Numbered from the stretch's first letter, positions 1 to 35,277 are shown. The stretch is DNA of 64,000 nucleotides from Symbiodinium sp. CCMP2592 (GCA_905221615.1 CAJNDT010003146.1:1-64000); one strand, 5' to 3'. Notes: a model not told the origin generated them from the sequence alone. A program made the numbers and translations.

Positions 1-1378
1 ATCTCTCTCTATATCTCTCTCGTTCTATATCTATTTCTATATCTCTCTCTCTCTTTTTCTTTCTCTCTCTCCGTATAAACGCGCAAAATCGCCATGCCGT
101 TTGCATCGCTTTTAATAGGTCTTCTTGCGCTCGAAGTGCCTTTCGTATCGTTAGCATCGGTTTTTCGTATTTACGTGGGGGAGTGGGGAGGGTGGCTTGG
201 CGGGGGGGACGGGGGGGGAGTGAATTTCTTGAGATAGTCAAGAAAAGAGGGGGAGGGAAGAGCCTGAGATAATAAGGAAAGGGCGGGGGTTTCGCCTATC
301 TTACCGGAGAAATCCGGTTTTAATAGAAATCCGTTTCTCCCCATTATTCATAGAAATAAAAGGTGTTCTACGCTACCTCTCGTAATTTCCTCGAAGACTA
401 CAAACGCCATTGAATACCGACTCTCGGAGCCCTACGAGATGCCACGCGCGATTAGAATCCTCCCTAGAAACTTAGAAACAACACTAAATGCCGACTCTCG
501 AGGATTCCAGAGGATTGTACGAGAGCTTAAGACGCCCCCCAGAAGACTATAAACCTCACTAAGGTCGCACTGATTTCTGCACTACGCTCACGGACATGCA
601 CACACCTACCCATTCGGCCCATTATACTATTCTATATCTTTCACAAGACAGATAATACATACAATATGCATCAATTTATACAACAACCGCCCCCTTGCAG
701 ACCCTAAATTGGGGAGGGCTCTGGAGGACTCTAGGAAATGCGGCGCGTTCAACCTCTCCCACCTCCCCCGAAGATTCTAAACGTCCCCAAATGCCCCTTC
801 CAAAAATTCTACGAGATACGACGCGAGTTTAAGACCCTCGCCCGCCCTACCTATGAGACTTGTTATCAAATACCTAAACATTGAATTTCAACTATTCGAA
901 GAAATCCAAGAACTAAACTGCTGGCTGGATTTTCTCAATATTTACCAGATGGAATATTATGTAAATAGATATCTAGTTTCTGTCGAAACTCATAATCACC
1001 AAATCAATGATTATTTCACTACAACTGAAGACCAATCATATTTGATCATAGTTTCTTAGATTAAAGTCGTCTCTGGTTTTACGTGCTTATTCAAAAGAGA
1101 CTAGCTTGGGGATTGAAGGGTCCTCAGACCGCCATCCGGGCCTTCGTCTTTTTCTAAGGGTCTGTTGCGTGCCGTGAACGTGCAGCATGCTGCCAAGGCG
1201 CTAGAAATCTGATTCGGCTCACAGGAACACAGCCCTGGCCCAGAACCCCTGTCAGTCGTCAGACTGCACTAGGGCATTCATTCACTTCCAAGCCACTGTC
1301 AGCGACCAAGGAATGGTAAAAGGAACAAGCGGCCGGACGCCTGCATTTAATTCCTTCAAGCTGCACACTTTTCGCACA
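1..1378. other. Non-coding flank downstream of the methyltransferase gene
   Basis: The first 75 bases are a (CT)n/(TCTA) microsatellite. A G-rich tract follows near 175-270. From about 360 to 850 there are loosely repeated phrases of the type 'actctcgaggattc' and 'cctcgaagactataaac', suggesting a decayed minisatellite. The short open frame at 853-1059 is AT-rich and has no recognisable motif, so I do not call it. No gene is supported here. The minus-strand gene to the right ends at 1379, so this should contain its 3' UTR and the intergenic space; no polyadenylation signal could be identified. Confidence 0.5.
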
Positions 1379-24220
<22,842 letters not shown>

Positions 24221-24341
24221 CTACTGCGGTTGAACACAACATCTTTGGACAGTGTCGGTGCAAAGCTACTTTCTTGTAGTTGGCGTCCTTGCTCTGACTG
24301 ACTTCGCCCCACCCCCCCAACACTAAAGTACCAAGTAAAAT

Positions 24342-24447
24342 AGGGGCCTTAATGATTAGAATAGGGATTTGGGGCCCTTTATACTATATGTACGGAAAGC
24401 AACCCCCAAAATAGTATATACCAGTATAGGTACTTATTTCGGCCCCT
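24342..24447. mobile_element. MITE family B copy (TA...TA flank)
   Basis: AGGGGCCTTAATGATTAG ... TATTTCGGCCCCT. Taking GGGGCC/GGCCCC as the ends, TA lies outside on both sides, as in the 49.9 kb copy. Confidence 0.7.
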
Positions 24448-24966
24448 AGATTAACAGGAAGGTCCTGCAGCAGCTGATCCGTGGTGGCTTCTTGTCCAGT
24501 GGCAGCGGGCGACAATCTGCAAAGTGAGCACAGGGACCCTTACACCCTATAAGCCCTATAGATTCCCCCAAAAGGAGCCCCTTAAAGGAACCCTTGAGGG
24601 AACCGTATTTGGGTACATGGACCCTTAGGTCCTTAGGTTTCCGTGGAATTTCTGAGCAGTGCCTCAGCAGAGTCGCAAGTTAAGTGCAGTGCTTATGTGG
24701 GCTTAGTGTTCTCATTGGTTTGGGGGCTTTGGGGTTGTTGCGGATTTTGCGGGCTTCGGGTGCAGGAAATAGGGTGCCTATGATAGTGCCTATGGGCTTT
24801 GTAGATCCTTTGAGCGTTTAGTGTTGAGGCTTGGCGGCTTAGAGTCTGTATTGAGTCTGTTGGGTCTGGGCTACAGGGAGCGAGGTATGATGCAGGTCTT
24901 GTATCACAGAACGTAGGCTGTTTCTACTTACATTGTTACATGTGCTGTCTGCCACAGCTCGCAGAC

Positions 24967-25059
24967 CTGTTGGCACGAACTAACCGAAATGTCCACTGCT
25001 ACTAGTATGTCAGGTTGCAGAGTCTCGCGCGCGTGTGTGTAGTACAGCCCAGTAGAAGC
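24967..25059 (-). CDS. Candidate exons (25334-25376 and 24967-25059)
   Basis: The 93-nt exon reads ASTGLYYTHARETLQPDILV then AVDISVSSCQQ, with acceptor CTAG and donor GTCTGC in phase 0. The exon 25334-25376 (HILMPEPMIAEDIL; acceptor TAAG, donor GTTCTG) joins it in phase. They may be upstream exons of the methyltransferase gene or belong to the next gene. No family recognised. Confidence 0.42.
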
Positions 25060-26022
25060 CTAGAAAGCCCCAGAACATCCTCAGCGCCAAACGCCCCAAC
25101 TCCAGACCCCGAAGCCCTCGTAAACAACCTCGGGCTTAGGGTTTAGGAAATCAAAAGTTTAGGGTTTAGGGTCTTAAGCCACCCAAAGTCTGGACCCTAA
25201 AACCCTGCAGCCTAGAAATCCAAATCCTAATTCTCAAAACCCTCAAAACCCTTGTAGAATCCCTCAAACACCATGTGCAATGCTGCAAGTAAACCTAAAC
25301 CCGAAGTTACGACCTCGTGGCAGCTGGCAGAACAAGGATGTCCTCTGCAATCATCGGCTCCGGCATCAGTATATGGCTTATAGAGACTCCACGGTTATCC
25401 ATAGGGTTACCTTAGGGTCTAGGGTTTAAGGGTTTAGGGTTTCAGGGTATCCATAGGGTTTTAGAGAGTTGAGGGAGTTTTGGCAGGATTTAAATGAGGT
25501 TTCTATACGATTTTCTGGGGTGCCTATTAAGCTATTTTGAACCGCCTTACTTGGTGTAGTTTTTTGGGATCCCTCTAAGGGTTCTGATGATAATTCTAGG
25601 GTTCCTTTCAAGATTCCTTTGCGAATTCTACAGGGGTTCTGTTGAGAAACTGGACGGCGTTAGTTCTTCGACGTCTCCTGATCCAAAGTTATTTCACAGC
25701 TTCATTGTCTTCATCAATGTCTTCAATATGATCATCATTCCCGTCATCGTCATTGGCCACTGGCAGCACCAGCAGCAGCATCATCGTCACCATCATCATC
25801 ACCATGGCCGTCTCTAACTACAATGACCACAACCGTCCTTGTTCACCATGTCCAATGTCATGACTACCACCGCGATCAACATCGCACTCTCTGCTACTCG
25901 GCACACATGGGGTCGTCGTGCTGACGGTCGTAAGCGGGTGGTCCTGATGGGCATCCTGCTCCTCCTGCAGAGCGTTGTGGACACCAGCCTGCACGTTGGA
26001 GCACCCTTTGAAGATCTACTAT

Positions 26023-26122
26023 ACGGGCCTCAATATCTACCAATACTATTTTGGGGGTTCCTTACTATCACTATAGTATAATGATGGGCCCCAAAACCCT
26101 CTTCCAAATCATTAAGGCCCCT
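26023..26122. mobile_element. MITE family B copy, opposite orientation
   Basis: Reads 'gggcctcaatatctacc' at the left and 'aaatcattaaggcccct' at the right, with the family core 'ggttccttactatcactatagtat' between. Left end partly decayed. Confidence 0.65.
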
Positions 26123-27459
26123 CTATTTAGCTTCGGCTCTGGCTAACAAAGTTCCAATCCTTTGAAAGCTCTGCGACGAAGAGTCATGGCTCAATGAGCA
26201 GCTTCGAGGAAGCCCTATCAAAGCCGATACTTTACCACCCTTAGAACCATAAATAAAAATAACATTGTTAATATTCTCTTGGGTTTTATATGAACAAAAA
26301 TGACAAACCATTTCCGAAGGAGACTATAGGATAAATAAACAAATTTGAAATCCCAAACAAAAGCAGGATTCTATCGGTACCCTTTTTGGCCTCGTCCACA
26401 CGGGGATGGACTGCGAAGACCCAGCGAAGAGAAGCCACCTTTTTGGGGATTTGGGGTAATTTGGGGCTTAGGGCTTGGGGGTTAGGATTTAGGATATTTA
26501 CGAATTAGGCTTTACGTTTAAGGATCAGGCTTTGGTGGTGCCAAGTTATGGGTTTGAGTTTAGCTCCAAAAGTTTTGCTATAGGGGCTGATGAGGGCTAT
26601 TAAAACACATCAACAGGTCGTCCAGTTGTTGCTGGGTTTGCAGGTTGGGCGGGTCTTGGGTTTTATAAATAGGCTGCGGGGTTTGGCACGAACCCTTGTT
26701 GAATCCGTACAGAACCTTCATAGAACCCTAGGGCCCTAGGGCGTAGTTTGTACGGTTTTGAGGCTTTCGAAACCCTGAGGCCTTGGGCTGGGGCTTAGAT
26801 AGGAACAGGGTTTCAGGTGCGGCAGTGTTGTAGTATCGCTACCTCTGGGCTCACGTATTCTGAGCCTTGAAACGGCGAACGGGCCTTGTATCAACAGAGA
26901 TCAAGTCTTCAACAACAGAACCCCAAACCGCGACACCCCACATGCCAAACTCCAAAACCCTCTGCTGAGGGTGCGGACGCCTGCCAGCGCCGCAAATCTC
27001 TGCAGCCAGGACCTGAACAACAAAAACCCTGAACCAAAACCCTCATCGCTAGCTTGAGATCAGTTTTCACGGCTTAGGATATAGGGCTTCGAAGCATCGG
27101 AAGGCCGGAATTCTTGGAGACTCAGGCTCTGAGATGTTGAGTTTCATAAGTTGCATAAGTCTTCCGTGTTCCGGGTTTTGTAAGAAACTTTAGAGTGTTA
27201 AGCACCATACTTTGCAGGTCATCCAAGGAGGGAATGGACACTGTCCTTACCTAATATAGATGCCTATATGATTCCACTGTTATTGCACGGGCTTTCTTCA
27301 CGCAGTCACAATATACGATAACACCCACAAACCTGCTCGAATTCTTAAGGCCGCCACACTAAACCCGTATAGTACCCCTCAACGGCGCCTTTAACAGCAA
27401 CCTTATTCCCATAGCAACCCTTACGGTGTCCTTTGTATTTCGGTCCCCAGCCCGGGGAC

Positions 27460-27523
27460 CCTGCTGACTGCGCAGCACGCTGCGAAAGGCCCGGCCGACC
27501 GCATCCGCGGTGGTCAGCACAAC
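27460..27523 (-). CDS. Candidate exon
   Basis: 64 nt, VVLTTADAVGRAFRSVLRSQ, acceptor CTTCCAG and donor GTCCCC. GC-rich compared with its surroundings. Neighbouring islands near 26378-26440 (LRWVFAVHPRVDEAKKG) and 26600-26640 (QQQLDDLLM) read in the same strand but were not chained. Confidence 0.4.
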
Positions 27524-27672
27524 CTGGAAGCTACTATGGGCGCCTTTGGAGTTAGAATACTTGGGATCCTTTAAGGAGCTCCTTAAAGGGATCTATAAGG
27601 GTACCTTAAAGGGATCTATATAAGGGTTCTTGAAAGGTTTAGGGGTTTAGGGTTTAGGGTTTAGGGTTTAGG

Positions 27673-27775
27673 GTCATGGGACTAAGTAAGTAAGGTTATA
27701 AGTACATTAATTGGGGTTATAAGTCTAGTTACCAAAATTATAACCCTAGTTACTAAGTCCCATGATCCTTTAAGT
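27673..27775. mobile_element. MITE family A copy, opposite orientation
   Basis: Reads as the reverse complement of copies 1-3, ending CCCATGATCCTTTAAG with TA outside. The left end merges into a TTTAGGG run. Confidence 0.65.
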
Positions 27776-29016
27776 ACGGTTTTGTAGGATATACTGTACA
27801 GCTATGAGAAGGAGCCGTGGGGAGCAATATTGGTAGTTGTTCAGGCTGTTGTTTTTACCATTTCAGTGCGTTCGGATGTTTGGGTCTTAAGGCTTCTTAA
27901 GAAACTTAGGGCATCCGGGCTTGAAGGTTCTTGGAGTCCTAGGGAATTTTCGGGTAAAGGCTTGGACGAAAGCACTGCCAGGAACCTTCTTTACATGCCA
28001 TCTAATATGGCTTTGTATTGAGGATGTCGGGAGACTTCAGCAGAGTTGATGCTTTAGGGTTGGCCCTTACAGGGTTCAGGGTTTATATTCTGGCAAAGTA
28101 CAGTCGAACGAGGAGTTGCTGAAATCAGCAACCTCTGCAAAAGAATCCAAACCTAAAAAAACCTTGGCCCTTGCTAAGGATTCGAACCCAGGTCAACACA
28201 ACAAAGCCCTCATACGGTTTCATGAAGGTCCAGGTTTGTAAAACGGTTGATCGAGTTCTCAGAGGGGTTTTGGTCTACTTGACGGGTCATCGGACTGAGG
28301 GTAATGTATGCTACAGCTACAAGTAAGAGTACCTAAAGAGCCTTCCTCGCGAAGTCCCCATGGTCGTTCAAGCAGAAGCGTTTGAGGCTACGCTATCTTT
28401 TCCGAGTGTTTAGGGTTTAGGGGTTTACCGGCTTACAGTTTATGCAATGCCGGGGTTTTTCCTTTCTTACTTTTACACGATGACTTGTTCTCTGATAGAA
28501 ACCCAATAGCATGAACGGCAAGCCCCAAACCTAAACACCAAAACGGTTAAACCTGATAGCACCAATTCTTTGACGGGGTAGTTTGACTTTCCCGAGTATC
28601 CCAGCAAGCACATGAGTACCCTTTCTCACAGTACTGTATTCAGTTTCGATAAGGAGACCGCAAGAAAGGGTACAAAGGCATTATTACCTACTGGGGGATC
28701 GAGAAACCCTACAAATCCCATATAGCCTCCCATAGAAACCTGGAAGGAATCCCTGAAGGAACGCTTAACGGAATTCTTCAAGGAATCCCTAAACCTTGGA
28801 ATTCTATGTAGGATTCCATGACATTCTATTTTTCAACCCGGAATTCTTCAAGGAATTCCCTAAACCTTTGAATTCTAGGATTCCATGACATTCTATCCCT
28901 AAACCTTTGAATTCTATGTAGGATTCGATGACATGCTACCCCTAAACCCTAAACAACACCAGGGATCCCACGGCGAAGAGCTGAGCGAAGGGGACCGGAG
29001 GAGCCTTGGACATGGA

Positions 29017-29285
29017 GATGTTAAGGATTCTTTGGGTTTTAGGGCTTTTTGGGGTTTAGGGTTTAGGGGATGTTAAGGATTCTTTGGGTTTTAGGGCTTT
29101 TTGGGGTTTGGGGTTTAGGGTTTAGGGGATGTTAAGGATTCTTTGGGTTTTAGGGCTTTTTGGGGTTTAGGGTTTAGGGGATGTTAAGGATTCTTTGGGT
29201 TTTAGGGCTTTTTGGGGTTTGGGGTTTAGGGTTTAGGGGATGTTAAGGATTCTTTGGGTTTTAGGGCTTTTTGGGATTCGGGTGT
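29017..29285 (+). repeat. Tandem array with alternating 52/59-bp units derived from TTTAGGG
   Basis: 'gatgttaaggattctttggg' starts at 29017, 29069, 29128, 29180 and 29239, spacings 52, 59, 52, 59. The longer unit carries one extra heptamer-like 'ggggttt'. The array is therefore a 111-bp dimer repeated twice plus a partial unit. Confidence 0.85.
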
Positions 29286-30594
29286 TGGGTTGGTTCTTAA
29301 GCCACCTGCAACCCAATGTTTAAGGTTCAAGTTCGGGAGTTCATAAGAGTGGCTGCTGGTCTCTGGAACTATCTTGCATTGGGTCGGGAAAGGCTCAAGT
29401 CACCCTCTGGCATCATGAGAACCAAATCCTTTCAGTCTCTTCAGAACAGTATTCAGCTCTGCAAAAACAAAGCTATAGGGCTCCATGTAGGGCTTGAGGT
29501 TTCGAGTAGTTAAGGGTCGGAGGATGTGTAGAGTTTAAGGCTTAGGTTATGTAAAATGAATGTCTTACACTCCAAGCCCTTAACCCCCTTCAACATCAAC
29601 AACCCTGAACTACCCGATGCCCGAAACCCCTAAATCAAACCCAACAACCCTTACCTACCATAATTCCCAGACCCTGAAAATCTTACAACCCGTAAATACA
29701 CTGAACCTCAACCAACCAAAAATCATCCGACTACTCGCCCCGATCCACCCTAAATCCTGAACCCAAAACCCAATGTTAAGTCTTCGGCGGTGGGAGGGCC
29801 GCAAGTGTCGTGCCCCACGTGCCACGGCGGCACCGTCTGTGCAGCGTTGGGTTGGCTTCGGGGGCTTAGGGTTTACGCTATACTTGGGGCTTAAGAATAA
29901 TATAATACGAACACGCTTCGGGGGTTGAAAGGTTTCGGATTTCTAGGGCTTTGGATGGAGTTGCTTTCTATGGGGCTCTATGGCGTTTTTTGGCCAGGTC
30001 TAGTGTAGGTGCCTACATAATTAAGATAGGGATTTGGGCTATGCCGTAGTGTCATTTTATGAAAAGGCCATGAGGGGACATTCGCCTTAAATCTCCAAAC
30101 CTCTGTGTCAGACACCCAAGATGCAGTTCCATGATTTTGGCTGCCGTCTTTGCTTCTTAGAGGAGCCTATGCAAAGTAGGACGGGAATTCAGTGTCTCGA
30201 TTGTGGAGAGGCCAGACGAAGGAGGCTGCGAGGGCTGATGAGACCTGATCTGGACTGTATTTAATACAAACATTAGCTCATGGGAGGCACCTTGTCCAGT
30301 AGCTCGTCGTAGTCTTCCATCCGACCTGAAATCAAACAGTCGCATGAGACCCTGTGCTCCCACTTTCCTAGGTCAAAGGTGCTTGTCATCATTCCAGAGA
30401 TCGTCTTTCATATTGAGTTTGCATCAGTACAACAACGAGAGCGAGACGTACAGAGCTCGATGCAATGAGAAAGAACAAACACTTCTTGACTCGTATTGTG
30501 GGCATCTTTATGATTGGAACTGAGTTCTGGTGCACCGTAGAAGCACTATCCAAGGCCCACAATGGGGCAACATTGCACAATGTTCGGATTCGTA

Positions 30595-30840
30595 TGTATA
30601 CGTTTATGTATGTCTGCATGTATGTATGTATGTATGTCTGTATGTATGTATGTATGTATGTATGTGTGTGTATCTGTGTATGTGTGTATGTATGTGTATA
30701 TATATATATATGTGTGTGTGTGTAGCATGTATGTAATTATATGTTACACATATATATATATATACACACACGTATATTTATCTTTTATATAACATATGTA
30801 TAGATACATACGTACACACATACATACATACAGACGAACA
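30595..30840. repeat. TATG / AT microsatellite cluster
   Basis: (TATG)n from 30597, then (TGTG), (AT)n at 30697-30712 and 30750-30765, then (CATA)n. The Tyr/Met/Cys/Val-rich open frames over it are not genes. Confidence 0.88.
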
Positions 30841-31478
30841 TCCACCCCTCCATTCACCCATCCATCCATCTATCCTACGTCAATCCTCCGCCGCGCATGT
30901 GCAGAAACAGGTGATGCCTTCCGGACAAGCTTAATCCTCTCGATGTAGGACATCCAACCGGTACAAACGGGCCCATTCTACCGGACTGAAAATGATAACG
31001 AACGCCATAGTAGTCTAGGCAACTATTAAGACATCCCACCTGTGACCTCCGTACGTCAATGATTCGACAAGGGTCTTGGTGGCTCTCGAAGCCTTGTTTG
31101 CGCAAAGTTTCTAAACCGCTGTGCTGCAAGCACCCTACACTTTGTGAATGAAGCACAAGACTTGGAAAATGTGAGCCCCAGACCCTGAACCCGCGTGGAG
31201 GTCTAAATATGCCGAATCCCAATGGTACGTAGTACAGGGCTCTCAACAACTTGACCAGGATTTGGGAGCTTTTCTTGACCAGTATTTGGGAGATTTTCGC
31301 CCATGGTGATAGTTATCCAGGGTTCTATATCGAGTCACGAGCAAAAAGACTTCAACCCCAAGCCCGACGGAAGAGGAACTCGAAGATGCAAACCCTGTGT
31401 ATCTGAGAGGTCGCGCCATGATCATACTTCCGGAAGAGGAACATGGCCTTCAGAAGTGCGTATACCCGAAACCCGATT

Positions 31479-31587
31479 CCCAGAAACTCCAATATCCCTT
31501 AATTAAGGAATATTCCTTAAATCATATTAGGGGTCCTATTATAATTTAAGGAATATTCCTTAATTAAGGGATATTGGAGTCTCTGGG
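31479..31587. mobile_element. Near-perfect 109-bp palindrome with ~51-bp arms
   Basis: Both arms contain CCCTTAATTAAGGAATATTC, preceded by 'cccagaRactccaatat'. Only a few mismatches over about 51 bp. A 9-base spacer 'ggggtccta' lies between. Likely a MITE of a family otherwise absent from the window. Confidence 0.65.
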
Positions 31588-32311
31588 TTGCAGGCAAGCA
31601 GAAAAGGATGGGGCTGTAGAGAGACGTGTAAACATGCAGAACAGCTGAACCCTAAATCCCAAACCTTTCTAACTATTCTAACTGAGTGCTGGGTGAGAAG
31701 CCGATCGTGCGGACACCCCCATGCCCCGAAGTTTGCCCTGCAAACTGGGCGTGTGATTTGGAGCCAGGGCACGGTGTGTGATCGAAGGGGCGTAGACACC
31801 AAACCCTGACATCCCCGACCCCTAGACCCTTTGGGGATTTAGGCTTTTAGGCTTCAAGTCCTCAGAGACATCGAAATTGAATCCACGCCCCTGAAACGCT
31901 AAAGCGCTGAACCCTGAACCCAAAATGCCCAAACCCTGATCTCAAACCCGTACAGGGCACTGTTGAAACACTAACAAACCCTAAACCCTTAAACCCTAAA
32001 CCAACCTGCGATACAATTCTAATAACTCCCCCCGGGTCAAAACCCACGAACGCCCTAACCGAAAACGTCTTGAAACCCTAAACCTTAAAGCCACAATCCC
32101 CAGCCCAAAATCAGCTGCCTAAGGATTCAGGCGTCGCTCTCGCTCGGATTGCGTAGACTGAGCCCCTAAACCCCCAAACCCGAAACCACCAAACCCTAAA
32201 CCCTAACCCCTAACCCCCCTAAACCCCCTTTAGCCTATAGATCCCTTAAAAGAACCCCATAATTATACTTAGAAACCCAAAACCCCTGAACCCGAAACCC
32301 TAGCCCGACAC

Positions 32312-32377
32312 TGTTGAGGCCCAAGGGCCCTTTCGAAGCCCAGCTTTTCGAAGGCATTGGCCATCAACTCGGGCATC
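32312..32377 (-). CDS. Candidate exon
   Basis: 66 nt reading MPELMANAFEKLGFERALGP, acceptor GTTGAG and donor GTGTCG. The 'xxMAxxFxKLGFxRAL' pattern faintly recalls anthranilate phosphoribosyltransferase-type sequences, but one exon is too short to name it. Confidence 0.38.
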
Positions 32378-32649
32378 CTCAACTTAGGGTCTCCTTTGGG
32401 TTTAAGGTTTAGGGTTTCGGGCTACTATTGAGGAACTTAGGGTCTCCTTTGGGTTTAGGGTTTAGGGTGTGGTAACGTCATGGGTGCTCGCTGGTGTGTG
32501 CACACCCAGGCCGCTCGCACTTGTGCATAGCAGACAGCCCACCCCAAGACCACCCTGAGTTCAAGCATTATAGGGTTTAGTTCTAAAGTCTTCTAGGCAT
32601 TTCAGCGGGGGCTTGGATATCACCGACGGAAGCCGTTACTTTCAGCGGG

Positions 32650-33700
32650 GCCCAGACAGGATCCAAAGCAGTACAGCATGTGGGCTTCCTGTGAGTCTGC
32701 CCCCCCTCTCTGGATTAAGCTTTGGGTGAGGCTGTGCGGTTGGATTGTTATGCAGACGTTCTGTAAGGCTGTCCTGGAAGGTGCCGGAAGATGCAGCGGA
32801 CTTTCTGTGAGGCTGTGCTGGCGGGAATTGTGCAGAATCAAGCAGCACTGCATGTCGGCTTTCTGTGAGTCTGTCCCTGTTTGGCGTGGGCTTTCTGTGA
32901 GGCTGTGTTGGCGGGTTCTCATGTGGGCTTTCTGTGAGGCTGTCCTGGCAGGTGCCGGAAGAAGCAATGGGTTTTCTGTGAGGCTGTCCTGGCAGGTGCC
33001 GGAAGAAGCAATGGGCTTTCTGTGAGGCTGTGCTGGCGAATGCCGGAAGAAGCAATGGACTCTCTGTGCGGCAGGAATTGTGCAGAAACAAGCAGCACTG
33101 CATGTGAGCTTTCTGTGAGTCTGTCCCTGTCTGGATTGGGCTTTCTGTGTGGCTGTGTTGGCAGGTTTTCATGTGGGCTTTCTGTGAGTGTGTCCCTGTC
33201 TGGATTGGGCTTTCCATGAGGCTGCGTTGGCGGGTTCCCATGTGGGCTTTCTGTGAGGCTGTCCAGGCAAGTGCCAGAAGAAGCAATGGGCTTTCTGCGA
33301 AGCTGTGCTAGCGAATGCCGGAAGAAGCAGTGTGTGAAGCGGGAACGGTGCAGAAACAAGCAGGACCGCATGCGGGCTTTCTGTGAGTCTGTCTCTGTCT
33401 GGATTGGGCTTTCTGTGAGGCTGTGTTGGCGGGTTCTCATGTAGGCTTTCAGTGAGGCTGTTCCTGGCAAGTGCCAGAAGAAGCAATGGGCTTTCTGTGA
33501 GGCTGTGCTGGCGAATGCCGGAAGAAGCAGTGTGTGAAGCGGGAACTGTGCAGAAACAAGCAGGACTGCATGCGGGCTTTCTGTGAGTCTGTCTCTGTCT
33601 GGATTGGGCTTTCTGTGAGGCTGTGTTGGCGGGTTCTCTTGTAAGCTTTCTGTGAGGCTGTTCCTGGCAGGGATGAAGCAGTGGGTTCTCTGTGAGGCTC
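32650..33700. repeat. Minisatellite array, 'ggctttctgtgaggctgt' unit of ~37-45 bp with ~200-bp higher order
   Basis: More than 15 imperfect units of 'ctttctgtgaggctgtSctggc...'. Unit variants ('gtccctgtctggattggg', 'gttggcgggttctcatgtggg', 'ccggaagaagcaatggg', 'gaactgtgcagaaacaagc') recur in a fixed order with a period of about 199 bp (compare 33366 with 33565). Long open frames across it on both strands reflect the repeat and are not called as genes. Confidence 0.82.
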
Positions 33701-33714
33701 CAATCCTTGTCCAT

Positions 33715-34745
33715 TTCGGATTCGCACCAAATCCTGCAAGTCGTGAAGGGTTGGGGGACAAACCCTTGTCCATTTGGGAGCCGTTCCAAGTCGGGGGTCA
33801 AACCCTTTTCCATTTGCCGTTCATGAAGGGTTGGGGGGGTCAAACCCTTGTCCACTTGCCGTTCATGAAGGGTTGGGGGGGTCAAACCCTTGTCCACTTG
33901 CCGTTCATGAAGGGTTGGGGGGGTCAAACCCTTGTCCACTTACCGTTCATGAAGGGTTGGGGGGTCAAACCCTTGTCCATCTGGGGGGCGTTCATGAAGG
34001 GTTGGGGGGTCAAACCCTGGTCCATTTGGGAACTGGACAAAAAGGAACAGCCTAATGTAAATGGCACATTTACAAGCAGATTTTGGTAACAGAAAATCAG
34101 CTGTCAGCTTCCTGGAAAGGAACACCCGCCAAGTCGTGAAGGGTTGGGGGGTCCATTTGGGAGCCGCTCCAAGTCGTGAAGGGTTGGGGGGTCAAACCCT
34201 TGTCCATTTGCCGTTCATGAAGGGTTGGGGGGTCAAACCCTTGTCCACTTGCCGTTCATGAAGGGTTGGGGGGGGGTCAAACCCTTGTCCACTTGCCGTT
34301 CATGAAGGGTTGGGAGGGTCAAACCCTTGTCCACTAACCCTTGTCCATTTGGGAGCTGGCCAAAAAGGAGGAACCCAGAGATCGGCCGACAGCCTAATGT
34401 AAATGGCACATTTTATAAGCAGAATTTGGTAACAGAAAATCAGCTGTCAGCTTCCTGGAAAGGAACACCCGCCAAGTCGTGAAGGGTTGGGGGGTCCAAC
34501 CCTTGTCCATTTGGGAGCCGCTCCAAGTCGTGAAGGGTTGGGGGGTCAAACCCTTGTCCACTTGCCGTTCATGAAGGGTTGGGGGTCAATTTTTTGTCCA
34601 CTTGCCGTTCATGAAGGGTTGGGGGGTCAAACTCTTGTCCATTTGGGGGCCGCTCCAAGTCATGAAGGGTTGGGGGGGGTCAAACCCGTGTCCATTTGGG
34701 AGCCGCTCCAAGTCGTGCAGGGTTGGGGGGTCAAACCCTTGTCGA
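33715..34745. repeat. G-rich minisatellite, ~44-50 bp unit, in a ~340-bp higher-order repeat
   Basis: Unit 'gggttggggggtcaaaccc' plus 'ttgtccatttg' and either 'ccgttcatgaa' or 'ccgctccaagtcgtgaa'. Two blocks of non-repeat DNA at about 34029-34135 and 34345-34480 are near-identical ('cctaatgtaaatggcacatt ... cttcctggaaaggaac'), so a block of about 340 bp was duplicated. The open frames (KGWGGQTLVHLPFM) are repeat products. Confidence 0.82.
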
Positions 34746-35277
34746 AAGGACGTGCTGGCAAAATTTCCGGGTTTAGGGTGTATCCTTTATAACCACTCCG
34801 TGGGAGGTGCCCGAGGGTCCGGCATGCATGGTGCCAGTCGCCTAGCTTTACCTAGGCTCCGCGTACGCGTTTTCTGCCGCTCGCGAAGCTCGGGCCGCTT
34901 CGGGCTCCGCGGTGGCGGTTGTCGAGCCCTCAGCGAAGACTTTAGGGCTACTATTGAGGAACTTAGGGTCTCTCTTGGCGGGGATAGGGCGGATAGGGGT
35001 CCAGGTCGAGCTTTAGTGGTTTGTGTTCGGGCGCCGCCTTGTTTCAGTGACTCGCGCTGTTGTCTCGTTCCGCCAACATTAACATGATGCACTTCGAATC
35101 TGGGGTTATCCACGGTCAACATTGGATGTAGCACATCTGGGCTCTGCAGAATACAGGGTCTAGAGGGTTTTAGGGCATTGGGGGATTCGGGCAATGACAG
35201 GCCTGCAAAGCCTTCCAAACCCCTCGGAGGCCTATAAGCCCTACAAACCCCAAACAAAAACCTGTAAACCCTATACA

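Larger units (their letters stand above)
28000..32300. other. Intron-like DNA, few supported features
   Basis: Apart from the 52/59 array, the TATG cluster and the 31.5 kb palindrome, this stretch holds dispersed TTTAGGG heptamers. It also holds several short minus-strand islands that read well: 28965-29020 (SKAPPVPFAQLFAVGS) and 30160-30365. A plus-strand frame at 28090-28200 is also open. No gene is supported. Confidence 0.4.

Noticed and set aside
28130..28200. GGTTCGAATCC on the minus strand, like a tRNA T-arm/B box
   Set aside because: No matching acceptor, D or anticodon stems could be folded around it, and the T stem does not pair well.
32619..34261. Open frames of 115-284 codons on both strands
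   Set aside because: They coincide with minisatellites of 44-50 bp units. The translations are repeats of the unit and open on both strands, which is expected without selection.
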